Source: Bacillus sp. Bos-x628
GTDB lineage: Bacteria > Bacillota > Bacilli > Bacillales > Bacillaceae
NCBI RefSeq assembly: GCF_040500475.1
Contig: NZ_CP159358.1
Span: 992,001 to 1,056,000 of the forward strand
DNA length: 64,000 nt
Reading direction: 5' to 3'
Below, piece after piece: positions 26,837 through 34,616 of the stretch. A program made the translations under genes and the position numbers. The stretch's first letter is position 1. The number at the start of each line of letters is the position of its first letter. The notes under the pieces were generated by a model. The model was not told the origin of the DNA. It made no database searches and saw only the letters and a program-made list of their open reading frames with translations.

Positions 26837-26884
26837 TCTTGATCTGATAGAGGGGTTGGGGAACAGAGAGTAGCTTCTCTCTAT
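26799..26884 (-). ncRNA. fsrA: iron-regulated small RNA FsrA
   Basis: A Fur-controlled transcription unit of about 86 bases with no reading frame, in the fsrA position next to ykuI. A strong promoter overlapped by a perfect Fur box lies directly upstream. The RNA begins with a hairpin (AGAGAG and CTCTCT), has a C-rich single-stranded middle (GTTCCCCAACCCCTCTATC) suited to pairing with ribosome binding sites, and ends in a rho-independent terminator (26804-26813 with 26821-26830, eight U). B. subtilis FsrA is 84 bases and represses iron-rich enzymes such as aconitase and succinate dehydrogenase when iron is scarce. Confidence 0.93.
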
Positions 26885-26890
26885 AACCAA

Positions 26891-26919
26891 ATGATAATGA
26901 TTATCAGTTTCATTGTCAA
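26891..26919 (-). promoter_or_regulatory. fsrA promoter with perfect Fur box
   Basis: Minus-strand -35 TTGACA (26914-26919), 17-base spacer, -10 TATCAT (26891-26896). A perfect Fur box TGATAATGATTATCA (26892-26906) covers the -10 and spacer, so iron-loaded Fur should block RNA polymerase. Confidence 0.92.
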
Positions 26920-26942
26920 CTATTTTTTATTTTTTCGTATTA

Positions 26943-26969
26943 AAAAAGCAGCCTCATTGGCCGCCTTTT
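26943..26969 (-). terminator. terminator after ykuI
   Basis: Minus-strand stem of about 11 pairs with wobbles around the loop AATGA, followed by six T, overlapping the ykuI stop. Confidence 0.7.
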
Positions 26970-28188
26970 AGATTAAACCATCTTGTTCATATAAATAGGC
27001 ATACGGAAGATCAACAAATAAATACATGTCCCCTTCTAACGGATAGGAAAAAGTCCGGATCCGCTCCCCAGTTTCTAAATCACTGTATATATCGCTGAGA
27101 AATCCTTTACCACTAATTCTCATTTGGAGAATATTCGCTAGGAAATAAGGTCGCCAGCTCCAATTCTTCTCCATATACTCAGGCTGAAACAGCCATTCTT
27201 TCTCTTTTTTAAATACGTTACCTGTAATTTGAAACCCTTCCTCATTGCACATATAAATTCGAAAACTACAATCAGTCAATTCAAGTGCCAGTTTTTGGAT
27301 GAGTTCATCATTTGTACTGCATGATTTTTTTAATGACGTAACAGCTTGATGAATTCGTTTATAAAATGTTTCAGAATGCTCATAAACGGCTTGGAGCTTC
27401 TTTTTCTCATGGGCGATAAATTGCTGGAATTCTTCTCTAAGCTGATTTTTGCGTTTGTTACGGTCAATTAACTCCGCCGTAGGCTCATGAAGATAATATC
27501 CTTGAAAATATCTTCCGCCGTTTCTCCATGCGTATTGCAACTGAAAATTTGCTTCAATATCCTCATAAATCAAAGCAGCCCCTATTTTTCTCGCAAGCAA
27601 TGAAATGCTATAAAGGACATATTCATAGGAAGGTGAAGGAGATGAAGCTTTTAGTGCCTGTAGATCAATTTTTAATAAATCTGGTGAAAGGAGTGCAATC
27701 CGGTCTAAATTACTGCTTTCTTTTCCTATATTAGATACGGCGATTTTGATCCCATATGTACGATAATACGTTAACGTATGGGATAACTGTTCAATATCGC
27801 CGCTAAACGTATGTTCCGTAAATTCAATGACAAATCGGCTGAGCTGAATGCCTCTTGCTTCATATTCTTTTAAGAATTCCAAAAAACTCTCGCCATGATC
27901 ATACATCAATACATTGGCATCATGGTTAATAAAAATGAGCAAATCCTCATCAGCAGTCGTCAAGAGATCTAATGCTTTACTGAGTACTTTTCGATCTACT
28001 TCCCATTTATACTCATCAGGAATTGATGAATCTGTAAAGAAGGAGCCTAGACTAAAAGTTTCAGACTCAAGCTTCATTCTTCCTAAGATCTCATAGCCTA
28101 TCACTTTCTGCTCTTCCGCACTAAAGATCGCTTGATAGTACGGGAAAACATCTTCAATATTCGTTAAAATATCCAGTGGATCGACCAT
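26968..28188 (-). CDS. ykuI: EAL-domain cyclic di-GMP-binding protein YkuI
   Basis: A 406-residue cytoplasmic protein with an EAL domain (about 10-245; the signature reads EILGRM instead of EALLR, and KIDLQALK is kept) followed by the YkuI_C PAS-like domain (about 250-400). B. subtilis YkuI binds cyclic di-GMP but is not known to hydrolyse it, so it may be a receptor. The ATG at 28188 aligns with the B. subtilis start and has GGG eight bases upstream; in-frame ATG 28194 and GTG 28197 are alternatives. Confidence 0.92.
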   Translation of the reverse strand: MVDPLDILTNIEDVFPYYQAIFSAEEQKVIGYEILGRMKLESETFSLGSFFTDSSIPDEYKWEVDRKVLSKALDLLTTADEDLLIFINHDANVLMYDHGESFLEFLKEYEARGIQLSRFVIEFTEHTFSGDIEQLSHTLTYYRTYGIKIAVSNIGKESSNLDRIALLSPDLLKIDLQALKASSPSPSYEYVLYSISLLARKIGAALIYEDIEANFQLQYAWRNGGRYFQGYYLHEPTAELIDRNKRKNQLREEFQQFIAHEKKKLQAVYEHSETFYKRIHQAVTSLKKSCSTNDELIQKLALELTDCSFRIYMCNEEGFQITGNVFKKEKEWLFQPEYMEKNWSWRPYFLANILQMRISGKGFLSDIYSDLETGERIRTFSYPLEGDMYLFVDLPYAYLYEQDGLI

Positions 28189-28252
28189 TTTCATCACCCG
28201 CTTCTCTCTTTGTGTGATTATACCACATCAAAAGCAGGTCTTACACGGTCAT

Positions 28253-29017
28253 TCAAAATGGTGATTGGTTGAGCCATTGACCCCCATCCATAGTAATACA
28301 ATCCCCGTTTATATAAGACGCTTGATCGGACAATAAAAAGCTCGCAAGCTCTGCAATTTCCTCTGGGGTGCCAAGTCTGCCGAGAGGCACACTGTTTAGC
28401 GTTCTTTGCGCTGCCTCCTCAGATTCCCATAGTTTCTCAGCCCCGCCTGTTCGTTCAATTGGTCCTGGTGCAATCGCATTTACCCGAATCCGGTATTGTT
28501 TACCCCATTCCACCGCAAGTGTTCGAGTAAGGGAAAGAACGCCTGCTTTAGCTGCTGCTGAATGAGCAACGCCTACACCAGCCCCCCATGCATAAGTTGC
28601 CACCATGTTGATCATACTGCCTTTTTTCTTTTGACGAATCCAGTAATTCCCGACTGCATGACTGCAAAAAAACGTCCCATTTAACACAATGTCGATAACT
28701 GCTTTCCAGCCGTTAGGAGACAACTTCTCTGCTGGAACCAAAAAATTCCCGGCAGCATTGTTGATGAGGGCATCAATTTCCCCAAATGTATCCACAGTAA
28801 ACTTCACCATGTGATCTGCATCCTCTGGGTTACGAACATCCATCTGAAAATAGGCAATCGAGCCACCTTTTTGTTTGATCTCACTTGCGGTCTGCTCCAA
28901 AGTTTCTTCTGTTCTTCCTGTAATGACGACATTCCAACCGTTCAAAGCCAAATGGGCAGCCATTGCCTTCCCCATCCCATTAGATCCCCCTGTTACGATG
29001 ACTGTTTGCTTCGCCAT
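28253..29017 (-). CDS. fadH: 2,4-dienoyl-CoA reductase FadH
   Basis: Short-chain dehydrogenase of 254 residues for breakdown of unsaturated fatty acids. NADPH-binding TGGSNGMGKA at about 10-19, NNAAGN near 88, and the active-site region around residues 145-165 (NMVATYAWGAGVGVAHSAAAKAG) with Lys in AAKAG; as in peroxisomal-type dienoyl-CoA reductases the usual YxxxK tyrosine is not in its normal place. GGGGG precedes the ATG, and a perfect FadR operator lies 24 bases upstream. In B. subtilis it is fadH (ykuF) in fadHG; no fadG is seen here. Confidence 0.88.
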   Translation of the reverse strand: MAKQTVIVTGGSNGMGKAMAAHLALNGWNVVITGRTEETLEQTASEIKQKGGSIAYFQMDVRNPEDADHMVKFTVDTFGEIDALINNAAGNFLVPAEKLSPNGWKAVIDIVLNGTFFCSHAVGNYWIRQKKKGSMINMVATYAWGAGVGVAHSAAAKAGVLSLTRTLAVEWGKQYRIRVNAIAPGPIERTGGAEKLWESEEAAQRTLNSVPLGRLGTPEEIAELASFLLSDQASYINGDCITMDGGQWLNQSPF

Positions 29018-29040
29018 ATTTTTTCCCCCTTCGTGTATTT

Positions 29041-29058
29041 TGAATGACTATTCATTCA
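29041..29058 (-). promoter_or_regulatory. FadR operator upstream of fadH
   Basis: TGAATGACTATTCATTCA matches the FadR consensus TGAATGAMTANTCATTCA at all 18 positions. FadR is released by long-chain acyl-CoA, which would induce fadH. Confidence 0.88.
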
Positions 29059-29158
29059 TTATTTATCTATCATATCATGATTCTCCCCCTCCGTGCACCA
29101 TATGAGAGATTTTACAAATATCATGCTATACTTAATTTTATTTTTAAAAGAGTCTTCT

Positions 29159-29497
29159 ATGCCACAACTTTCCCGTAAGACAATTGTTAAAAGGAGCTGA
29201 TGGAGCAAGTATACTTGGTTTCTCGCAACAACCTTTCGATATGGCTATGCCCGATATATCGAGCCTCGAATGATTGATGTTGTGTCCATTACAATTAATG
29301 ACCGTCAGCTCCCAGCTTCCTTTGACAAAATTGCACCATTGAGTGATGTTCATTTAAGTGATTCATTTTCCGCTAAAGACCTAGAAGCAGTTGTGCAGCA
29401 AATCAATGCTGAAAATCCTGATTTCATTGTGTTCACAGGTGACCTCGTTGATTTTCAAGCATCCATTGAAGAACAAGACTACCGCTTAGGTTTTTAG
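29159..29497 (+). pseudogene. ykuE: remnant of ykuE (Tat-exported metallophosphoesterase)
   Basis: In one frame from the ATG at 29159 the translation reads a short signal-like start (MPQLSRKTIVKRS), a TGA at 29198, then FRYGYARYIEPRMIDV and a metallophosphoesterase start with PLSDVHLSDSF and FVFTGDLVDF, which matches the first third of YkuE. The frame then ends at 29495. The remaining 200 or so residues, including the GNHD and GHxHGGQ metal-binding motifs, are absent between here and ykuD. So the gene has a nonsense codon in its signal region and a large 3' deletion. It lies between fadH and ykuD where ykuE belongs. Confidence 0.8.
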
Positions 29498-29698
29498 CCA
29501 AACATGAAATCATTTTTTTCACCTTAAAGTCATCTGAATAAAAGAGACCAAACCGACTTCATTTGCATATGTATAAACAAAGAATTTCCCTTGTGACAAA
29601 TGTTAGGAGAAACCTTACTGGGTCTGATTCCGTCCAAATTGTATAGATAGGTGACGGTATCATGGCTTCTTTTATTCGAACAAAAGGAGTGTCTTTTG

Positions 29699-30196
29699 GT
29701 GCTGCAATACACAGTAAAAAGTGGAGAAACACTTTCTTCAATAGCGGTTGACTTTAGAACAACGACGGACGCTTTAATTTTAGCCAATCCGTCACTTGAA
29801 CATCGAGAGCCTCAGCCAAGTGAAATCATTATCATTCCTGGATTACCTGATCCTCATACGATCCCTTACCGCATATCCGTTTCCGTTTCAAAGAAACGAC
29901 TCGTTCTCTTTTCTGGAGCACAGCTCATTCGCTCGTATCCAATTGCCACAGGTAGAATTTTAAACATGACACCTACAGGCTCTTATTATATTGTCAACAG
30001 ACAGCCAAACCCTGGAGGTCCTTTTGGCGCCTATTGGCTAAGCCTGTCGAAAATTCATTACGGCATCCACGGTACGAATAACCCTTCTTCAATTGGTAAA
30101 GCTGTCTCTAGAGGGTGTATTCGAATGTACAATCAAGATGTTATTGAACTTGCCTCACTCGTTCCAAACGGGACACCTGTGACCATTAGCCAGTAG
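29699..30196 (+). CDS. ykuD: L,D-transpeptidase YkuD
   Basis: Cross-links or modifies peptidoglycan by a beta-lactam-insensitive transpeptidase reaction; spore-associated in B. subtilis. The 165 residues have an N-terminal LysM domain (about 2-48, YTVKSGETLSSIAVDF) and the YkuD catalytic domain with HGTNNPSSIGKAVSRGCIRM, giving His124 and the nucleophile Cys140. The start is the GTG at 29699, nine bases after AAAGGAG; TTG at 29696 is an alternative. No signal peptide is visible, as in the B. subtilis protein. Confidence 0.92.
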   Translation: MLQYTVKSGETLSSIAVDFRTTTDALILANPSLEHREPQPSEIIIIPGLPDPHTIPYRISVSVSKKRLVLFSGAQLIRSYPIATGRILNMTPTGSYYIVNRQPNPGGPFGAYWLSLSKIHYGIHGTNNPSSIGKAVSRGCIRMYNQDVIELASLVPNGTPVTISQ

Positions 30197-30270
30197 GAAG
30201 AAATAAATTGTATGAATGGTTAAAATTTTATATGATATAAAGTGGGATCTTCAGGTTAAGGAGCGTATTT

Positions 30271-31548
30271 ATGGATATTTTTAAAAATCGAAACTTTGTT
30301 CGTCTCTTTTTTGCAGCACTCGCCTCGCAAATGGGGACAACAGTAGGCAATATGGCATTTGCCTTTTATTTGCTCGACCATTTTAGTCATCAGCCCGCCT
30401 ACGCTACATTGGCAGAATTAATGTACTCACTGCCAACCATTTGTGTCTTTTTTATGGTCGGTGTGGTCGCAGACCGTTTTGATCGTAAAAAAGTCGCAGA
30501 AAATTGTGATTGGATTAGAGCTGGGCTGACGATTGTCTTATTTATCGTGATTTATTTGAATTCACTTCCGCTTATTTTCTTGATCTTGTTTATCAGAAGT
30601 GCCATTACGAAGTTCTTCTATCCAGCCGAAGCATCTCTTGTACAGGCAATTTTAAATAAAGATCAATACGCAAAAGCCGCTGGCTTAAATCAGATGCTTT
30701 TTAGTCTGTTTATGGTATTTGGCGTTGGAATTGGTGCTCTTGTATATAAGACAATGGGGCTTCATGGCGCCATTACGATTGATTTGCTCAGTTTTATTAT
30801 TTCTGGAATTCTTATTCGTTCATGTAACATTCCAATTGAAGCACGTCAGCCAAATGGACAAGCAGGCTGGAGGAATTTGACCATTAGAACATCTCTTAAA
30901 GATTTTAAAGAAGGCATTTTATATATTATCAAAAATAAATTACTGGCTTCCTTAATTTTTGGATTTTTCGTTTTTGGTCTTGTAAATGGCGCTTTTGCTG
31001 TTCTTCCAATGTTTACTATGAAATATGGTCTTTCACCGGACCACTTTGAATTGCATACATCCTTTTTCACGATTGCCATCGGTGTGGGCCTCCTTGTGGG
31101 AAGCGGAATTGGCACGATTCTCGCTAAAAAAGTAAACATGCACTATCTTATGTCGATCCCTATTCTAATAGCAGGAATCCTTATTTTTGTGCTTGGAACA
31201 ACACACACCTTATGGTTGTTTTATGTCACATCATTTGTGATCGGTTCGTGCATCGGACCTATTAATATCGTCATTGGCGGCTGGATGCCAAGAATTGTCC
31301 ATCCTCGTCTCATGGGACGTGTTTCAGGCTGGGTTGATCCTTTGACCATGTTCGCCCAATCACTAACATTAGGTCTGATTGCAATACTATTTCCAAAGCT
31401 CGTGACAAATATCTCTTATATTTATTACGGTATGGGCATCATTATTTTACTCGTGTTCCTCTTTTACTTCATTACGCTGCCAAAATTCAGCAGAGAAGCA
31501 GCAGAGTTAGATGTACAACGTGAATTAAAAGGACAAGGTATTCGATAA
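30271..31548 (+). CDS. ykuC: major facilitator superfamily transporter YkuC
   Basis: A 425-residue membrane protein with about 12 hydrophobic segments and the MFS loop 2-3 motif (GVVADRFDRKKVAENCDW near residue 68). It belongs to the MFS_3/enterobactin exporter-like drug efflux group; the substrate is unknown. AAGGAGCG precedes the ATG. It follows ykuD by 74 bases on the same strand, as in B. subtilis. Confidence 0.88.
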   Translation: MDIFKNRNFVRLFFAALASQMGTTVGNMAFAFYLLDHFSHQPAYATLAELMYSLPTICVFFMVGVVADRFDRKKVAENCDWIRAGLTIVLFIVIYLNSLPLIFLILFIRSAITKFFYPAEASLVQAILNKDQYAKAAGLNQMLFSLFMVFGVGIGALVYKTMGLHGAITIDLLSFIISGILIRSCNIPIEARQPNGQAGWRNLTIRTSLKDFKEGILYIIKNKLLASLIFGFFVFGLVNGAFAVLPMFTMKYGLSPDHFELHTSFFTIAIGVGLLVGSGIGTILAKKVNMHYLMSIPILIAGILIFVLGTTHTLWLFYVTSFVIGSCIGPINIVIGGWMPRIVHPRLMGRVSGWVDPLTMFAQSLTLGLIAILFPKLVTNISYIYYGMGIIILLVFLFYFITLPKFSREAAELDVQRELKGQGIR

Positions 31549-31573
31549 TCAATACAAAACATACTAGATTGTT

Positions 31574-31618
31574 GACAAAGGACTAAAATGGTTTTATTCG
31601 AGCCCTTTGTCTTCTTTT
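31574..31618 (+). terminator. probable terminator after ykuC
   Basis: GACAAAGG (31574-31581) pairs with CCTTTGTC (31604-31611) across a 22-base loop and is followed by TTCTTTT. Confidence 0.5.
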
Positions 31619-31747
31619 CAGCGTCATATGAACTTATGCGGAGAGAATGTAGATTTGTGAGCACCAGTGCGCAGGTCTGACAACGAATGCAAGGATTTGT
31701 TTCACGCTGATACTTACTTGATGAAGAAAGTACTTGAGACCGTAGAC
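31612..31747 (+). other. unexplained stretch ending in a strong terminator
   Basis: 136 bases between the ykuC terminator and a second, stronger terminator, with no gene on the plus strand. A minus-strand frame of 71 codons spans it but has no ribosome binding site. It may encode a short RNA or be debris of a lost element. Confidence 0.3.
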
Positions 31748-31794
31748 AAACCCTTTTTCTAAAGAAACATATTGAAGAAAAAGGGTTTTTTCAT
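31748..31794 (+). terminator. strong plus-strand terminator with no obvious gene
   Basis: AAACCCTTTTTCT (31748-31760) and AGAAAAAGGGTTT (31776-31788), a 13-bp perfect stem followed by TTTTTC on the plus strand only. Confidence 0.75.
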
Positions 31795-31888
31795 TTTCAT
31801 TCAAACTAGATTTTCTTTTATCATGATAAAAGGTAGTGGCGTATCCCATAGAAAAATTGACATCATGATTAAGCTCACTACTGCTTTT

Positions 31889-32056
31889 TTACTCTTTTAG
31901 TTTCTGGAATATCACAAATTGATAACAACCAAATAGTAAGGACAACACCATAATTGCGGTGAATATTTGTCGCGCTGGAAGCAAAAAGTATACGACAATA
32001 AAAGATAAAAGCAATACAAAATAACCTATGTTGAAAGCTTTTTTAAATGTCATCAT
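31889..32056 (-). CDS. small two-segment membrane protein
   Basis: A 55-residue protein starting MMTFKKAFNIGYFVLL, with two hydrophobic segments (about 10-26 and 31-50) and a short KLKE tail. AAGGAGGTC just before the ATG is an excellent ribosome binding site. I do not recognise the family. B. subtilis has no gene here that I know of. It is divergent from the next membrane protein. Confidence 0.65.
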   Translation of the reverse strand: MMTFKKAFNIGYFVLLLSFIVVYFLLPARQIFTAIMVLSLLFGCYQFVIFQKLKE

Positions 32057-32223
32057 ACGACCTCCTTTTTACAATCATATCACGATTTTCCTATACGTAT
32101 AACCAACTTTCTCCTCAATATAGAACAGGGGTTACTCGTTTCAATGCTCTTCTTAAAAAATGTTTATATCTTGAATAAAATATCAAAGTTCTCCAAACAA
32201 TATTAGAAAAATTGGAGAACCTT

Positions 32224-32673
32224 ATGATTTTTAACATTTTATTTGGTTTTTTTATACCTTGGATGATTTTCCTTTTCCACATAAGAAAAAACAAATGTTT
32301 TATTACTTCACCAACAGTTGTTTTGCTATCTGCTTTGATTGCCTTTTTATTTAATGATATTGGGTTCAGCCTGAAACTGTGGTATGTAAATCCAGTAAAA
32401 TATGCAATTCTCCCTATGATTCCCTACAATTTCGGTTTTTTTACAGTATTGGGCATTTATTTAATTCAAACGATCATCATTTTTCGTAGACCTTATATAT
32501 TCATTGGTATAGCTTCACTTGTGGCAACTCTAGCGGAAACAGTTTTATACATGCTTAATCGCATCAACTATGATAATTATTGGAACTTATTTTTCACCTT
32601 TTTAAGTTATGTTCTAGCCAACTTTCTCCTTTATTGGCTGTTGAAAACTATTAAAGTAATTCCTAACAAATAA
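32224..32673 (+). CDS. CBO0543-like integral membrane protein
   Basis: A 149-residue protein with four or five hydrophobic segments (MIFNILFGFFIPWMIFLFH at the N-terminus). The pattern, including an aromatic-rich PWMI start and a YWLLKT end, recalls the CBO0543 family of bacillar membrane proteins, whose function is unknown. The ATG at 32224 has GGAG six bases upstream; a TTG at 32212 is in frame but contains that site. Its base composition is more AT-rich than its neighbours, which suggests acquisition. Confidence 0.65.
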   Translation: MIFNILFGFFIPWMIFLFHIRKNKCFITSPTVVLLSALIAFLFNDIGFSLKLWYVNPVKYAILPMIPYNFGFFTVLGIYLIQTIIIFRRPYIFIGIASLVATLAETVLYMLNRINYDNYWNLFFTFLSYVLANFLLYWLLKTIKVIPNK

Positions 32674-32682
32674 GGCTTCAAA

Positions 32683-33020
32683 TTCCGCTTTCCATAAGTC
32701 CGCTGTTTTCGGCTCCCATAAGAGGGTGATAGTAAACAGTCAGCAGGGCTTGTTGTCCGGCTTTTACTTGGTTCCCTCTTTGTAAACTTTTTAAATGCTT
32801 GATGGTCGCTTGTACACCTTTTTTAAGTCATCAGTTCAAACGCATCACTAACAGATACACCAAGGTTGTATCCTCTCACTTATTCGTTCACTTCACTGTC
32901 AAATGCATCCGCAAGAACCTATGCTTTTTTGTTACATCTGTAAAGTCTTCAACGCTCCAGATATTTAGTTTAAGTTTGAAATAGTGCGCCTCTTTAACGC
33001 CATAATAAACTTTTCAACTC
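32683..33020 (-). pseudogene. decayed gene of unknown family
   Basis: On the minus strand three protein-like segments follow one another but in different frames and with stops: KVYYGVKEAHYFKLKLNIW..., then VLADAFDSEVNE*VRGYNLGVSVSDAFELM*, then GVQATIKHLKSLQRGNQVKAG...HPLMGAENSGLMESG. Together they look like the remains of one gene of more than 110 codons with at least two frameshifts and two nonsense codons. I do not recognise the family. Confidence 0.5.
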
Positions 33021-33136
33021 CCCTATCCCTTTTATACCAAAGGTTATCTTTTTACAGTAACTCCATTTGCAATTTACTAATAAAAACGTATAATTTATAC
33101 TAAGCATAGGAAGACGAAAGACAAAGGAGAGAAAAA

Positions 33137-33598
33137 ATGGACGATTATGCTCATACTAAAGACATAGAACCTACAGCAGAAAATATCTCAAAAGCCATTT
33201 ATACTGTTAACCGCCATGCTAAAACCGCACCAAATCCCAAGTTTCTTTATCTTTTGAAAAAACGTGCGCTGCAAAAACTATTGCAAGAAGGTAAAGGAAG
33301 GAAAGTGGGCCTACATTTCTCTAACAATCCCAAATATAGTCAACAACAGTCCGACGTGCTAATTGAAATTGGAGATTATTATTTTCACCTGCCTCCAACC
33401 AAAGAAGACTTCGAATTTTTGCCACACTTAGGAGATTTAAATCAATCATATCGCAATCCGAAAGCGAATATGTCATTAAACCGAGCGAAACAAATTCTTC
33501 AAACGTATGTCGGTTTAAAAGAAAAACCTATCGTTACAAAACAAAAATCACATTATACAAAGCCTGTCTTTAAAAGACTTGGAGAAAGTTATTTTTAA
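33137..33598 (+). CDS. ykyB: conserved protein YkyB
   Basis: A 153-residue soluble, basic protein that follows B. subtilis YkyB throughout (AKTAPNPKFLYLLKKRALQKLL near residue 30; the C-terminus ends KRLGESYF). Function unknown. AAAGGAGAG precedes the ATG. It is convergent with cheV, as in B. subtilis. Confidence 0.88.
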   Translation: MDDYAHTKDIEPTAENISKAIYTVNRHAKTAPNPKFLYLLKKRALQKLLQEGKGRKVGLHFSNNPKYSQQQSDVLIEIGDYYFHLPPTKEDFEFLPHLGDLNQSYRNPKANMSLNRAKQILQTYVGLKEKPIVTKQKSHYTKPVFKRLGESYF

Positions 33599-33603
33599 AC
33601 ACC

Positions 33604-33632
33604 AAAAAACCACTCATGCCGAGTGGTTTTTT
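33604..33632. terminator. bidirectional terminator between ykyB and cheV
   Basis: Perfect AAAAAACCACTC (33604-33615) and GAGTGGTTTTTT (33621-33632), loop ATGCC. Confidence 0.92.
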
Positions 33633-34543
33633 CATTGGATGATAAAGTGATCTACCTTTTCGATCAGCTGATGAATCTCTGGTTTACTAATTTGATCATC
33701 CGCACCAATCGTTTCACCTTTGTGACGCAAATCTTCTGTGATTAATGAAGAGAAGATCAGAATCGGAATGGACTGTGTCAATGGATTGTCTTTGAGTAAT
33801 TTCGTTAAGCGATGACCATCCATTTTTGGCATCTCTATATCTGTAATGATCATATCAATTTCTTCTGTGACACTTATTCCTTTGCTGACGAGGTTCATGA
33901 TGTGATCGTATGCCTGCTTGCCGTCTTCAAAGGTGACAATGTTTTTATACCCTGCTTCAGTTAATTCATTTGTCAATAAACGCATGAGAAGCGGAGAGTC
34001 TTCTACGACATACAGCTTCTTCCCTGTTCGTCTGTCGTCTTTCTCACCGTCAAACAATTGATAGGTATCTACACCTGAAGCAGATTCTATATCATAAATG
34101 ATTTTTTCATAGTCTGGAAGAAAAATCATTTTTTCATCAAGCTTGATGATGCCTGTTAAATGGCGATCCATCCCTTGGTTGAGTGCAGTTGGCTTTTCAA
34201 TTTCTTCCCAGCTAACGCGGTGAATTTGTGATACAGTTCCTGTATGGAACACAAATTTCCGTTGGTTGAATTCAGTCACAATATACTTTTCTTGTTCTGA
34301 CTGATCTGACTCGACATTAAAAAAGGAAAATAGATTGATGACTGGTAAAATCTCGCCTCGTAAACTAATCATACCTTCTACATCTTGATGAGAATGTGGT
34401 ACAACAGTCACCTCAACAGGCTGAATGATCTCTCTTACTTTCATGACGTTAATGCCGAATTGATTTGAACCAATTTCAAACTTTACAATTTCCAATTCAT
34501 TTGTACCAGAGTCAAGTAAAATTTCTTGTTTGTTTAAAGCCAC
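33632..34543 (-). CDS. cheV: chemotaxis coupling protein CheV
   Basis: Couples chemoreceptors to the CheA kinase and adapts through phosphorylation. The 303 residues are a CheW domain (about 10-155) followed by a response-regulator receiver domain (about 170-300) with the acceptor Asp in [15 protein letters not shown] place the start at the GTG at 34543, six bases after GAGGG, which gives exactly the B. subtilis length; the frame is open to 34651. A sigma-D-type promoter lies just upstream, in line with motility control. Confidence 0.93.
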   Translation of the reverse strand: MALNKQEILLDSGTNELEIVKFEIGSNQFGINVMKVREIIQPVEVTVVPHSHQDVEGMISLRGEILPVINLFSFFNVESDQSEQEKYIVTEFNQRKFVFHTGTVSQIHRVSWEEIEKPTALNQGMDRHLTGIIKLDEKMIFLPDYEKIIYDIESASGVDTYQLFDGEKDDRRTGKKLYVVEDSPLLMRLLTNELTEAGYKNIVTFEDGKQAYDHIMNLVSKGISVTEEIDMIITDIEMPKMDGHRLTKLLKDNPLTQSIPILIFSSLITEDLRHKGETIGADDQISKPEIHQLIEKVDHFIIQ

Positions 34544-34582
34544 GGAAATCCCTCTATTCTTCAATATAAGATTGTACTTTTT

Positions 34583-34609
34583 ATATCGGCAGCGCGGTTG
34601 AAATGTTGA
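34583..34609 (-). promoter_or_regulatory. sigma-D promoter of cheV
   Basis: Minus-strand -10 GCCGATAT (34583-34590) is a perfect sigma-D element; 15 bases upstream the -35 is TCAA (consensus TAAA). Confidence 0.8.
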
Positions 34610-34616
34610 CGGTTCT

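Noticed and set aside
31634..31849. 71-codon minus-strand frame after ykuC
   Set aside because: No ribosome binding site; it runs straight through a plus-strand terminator hairpin.
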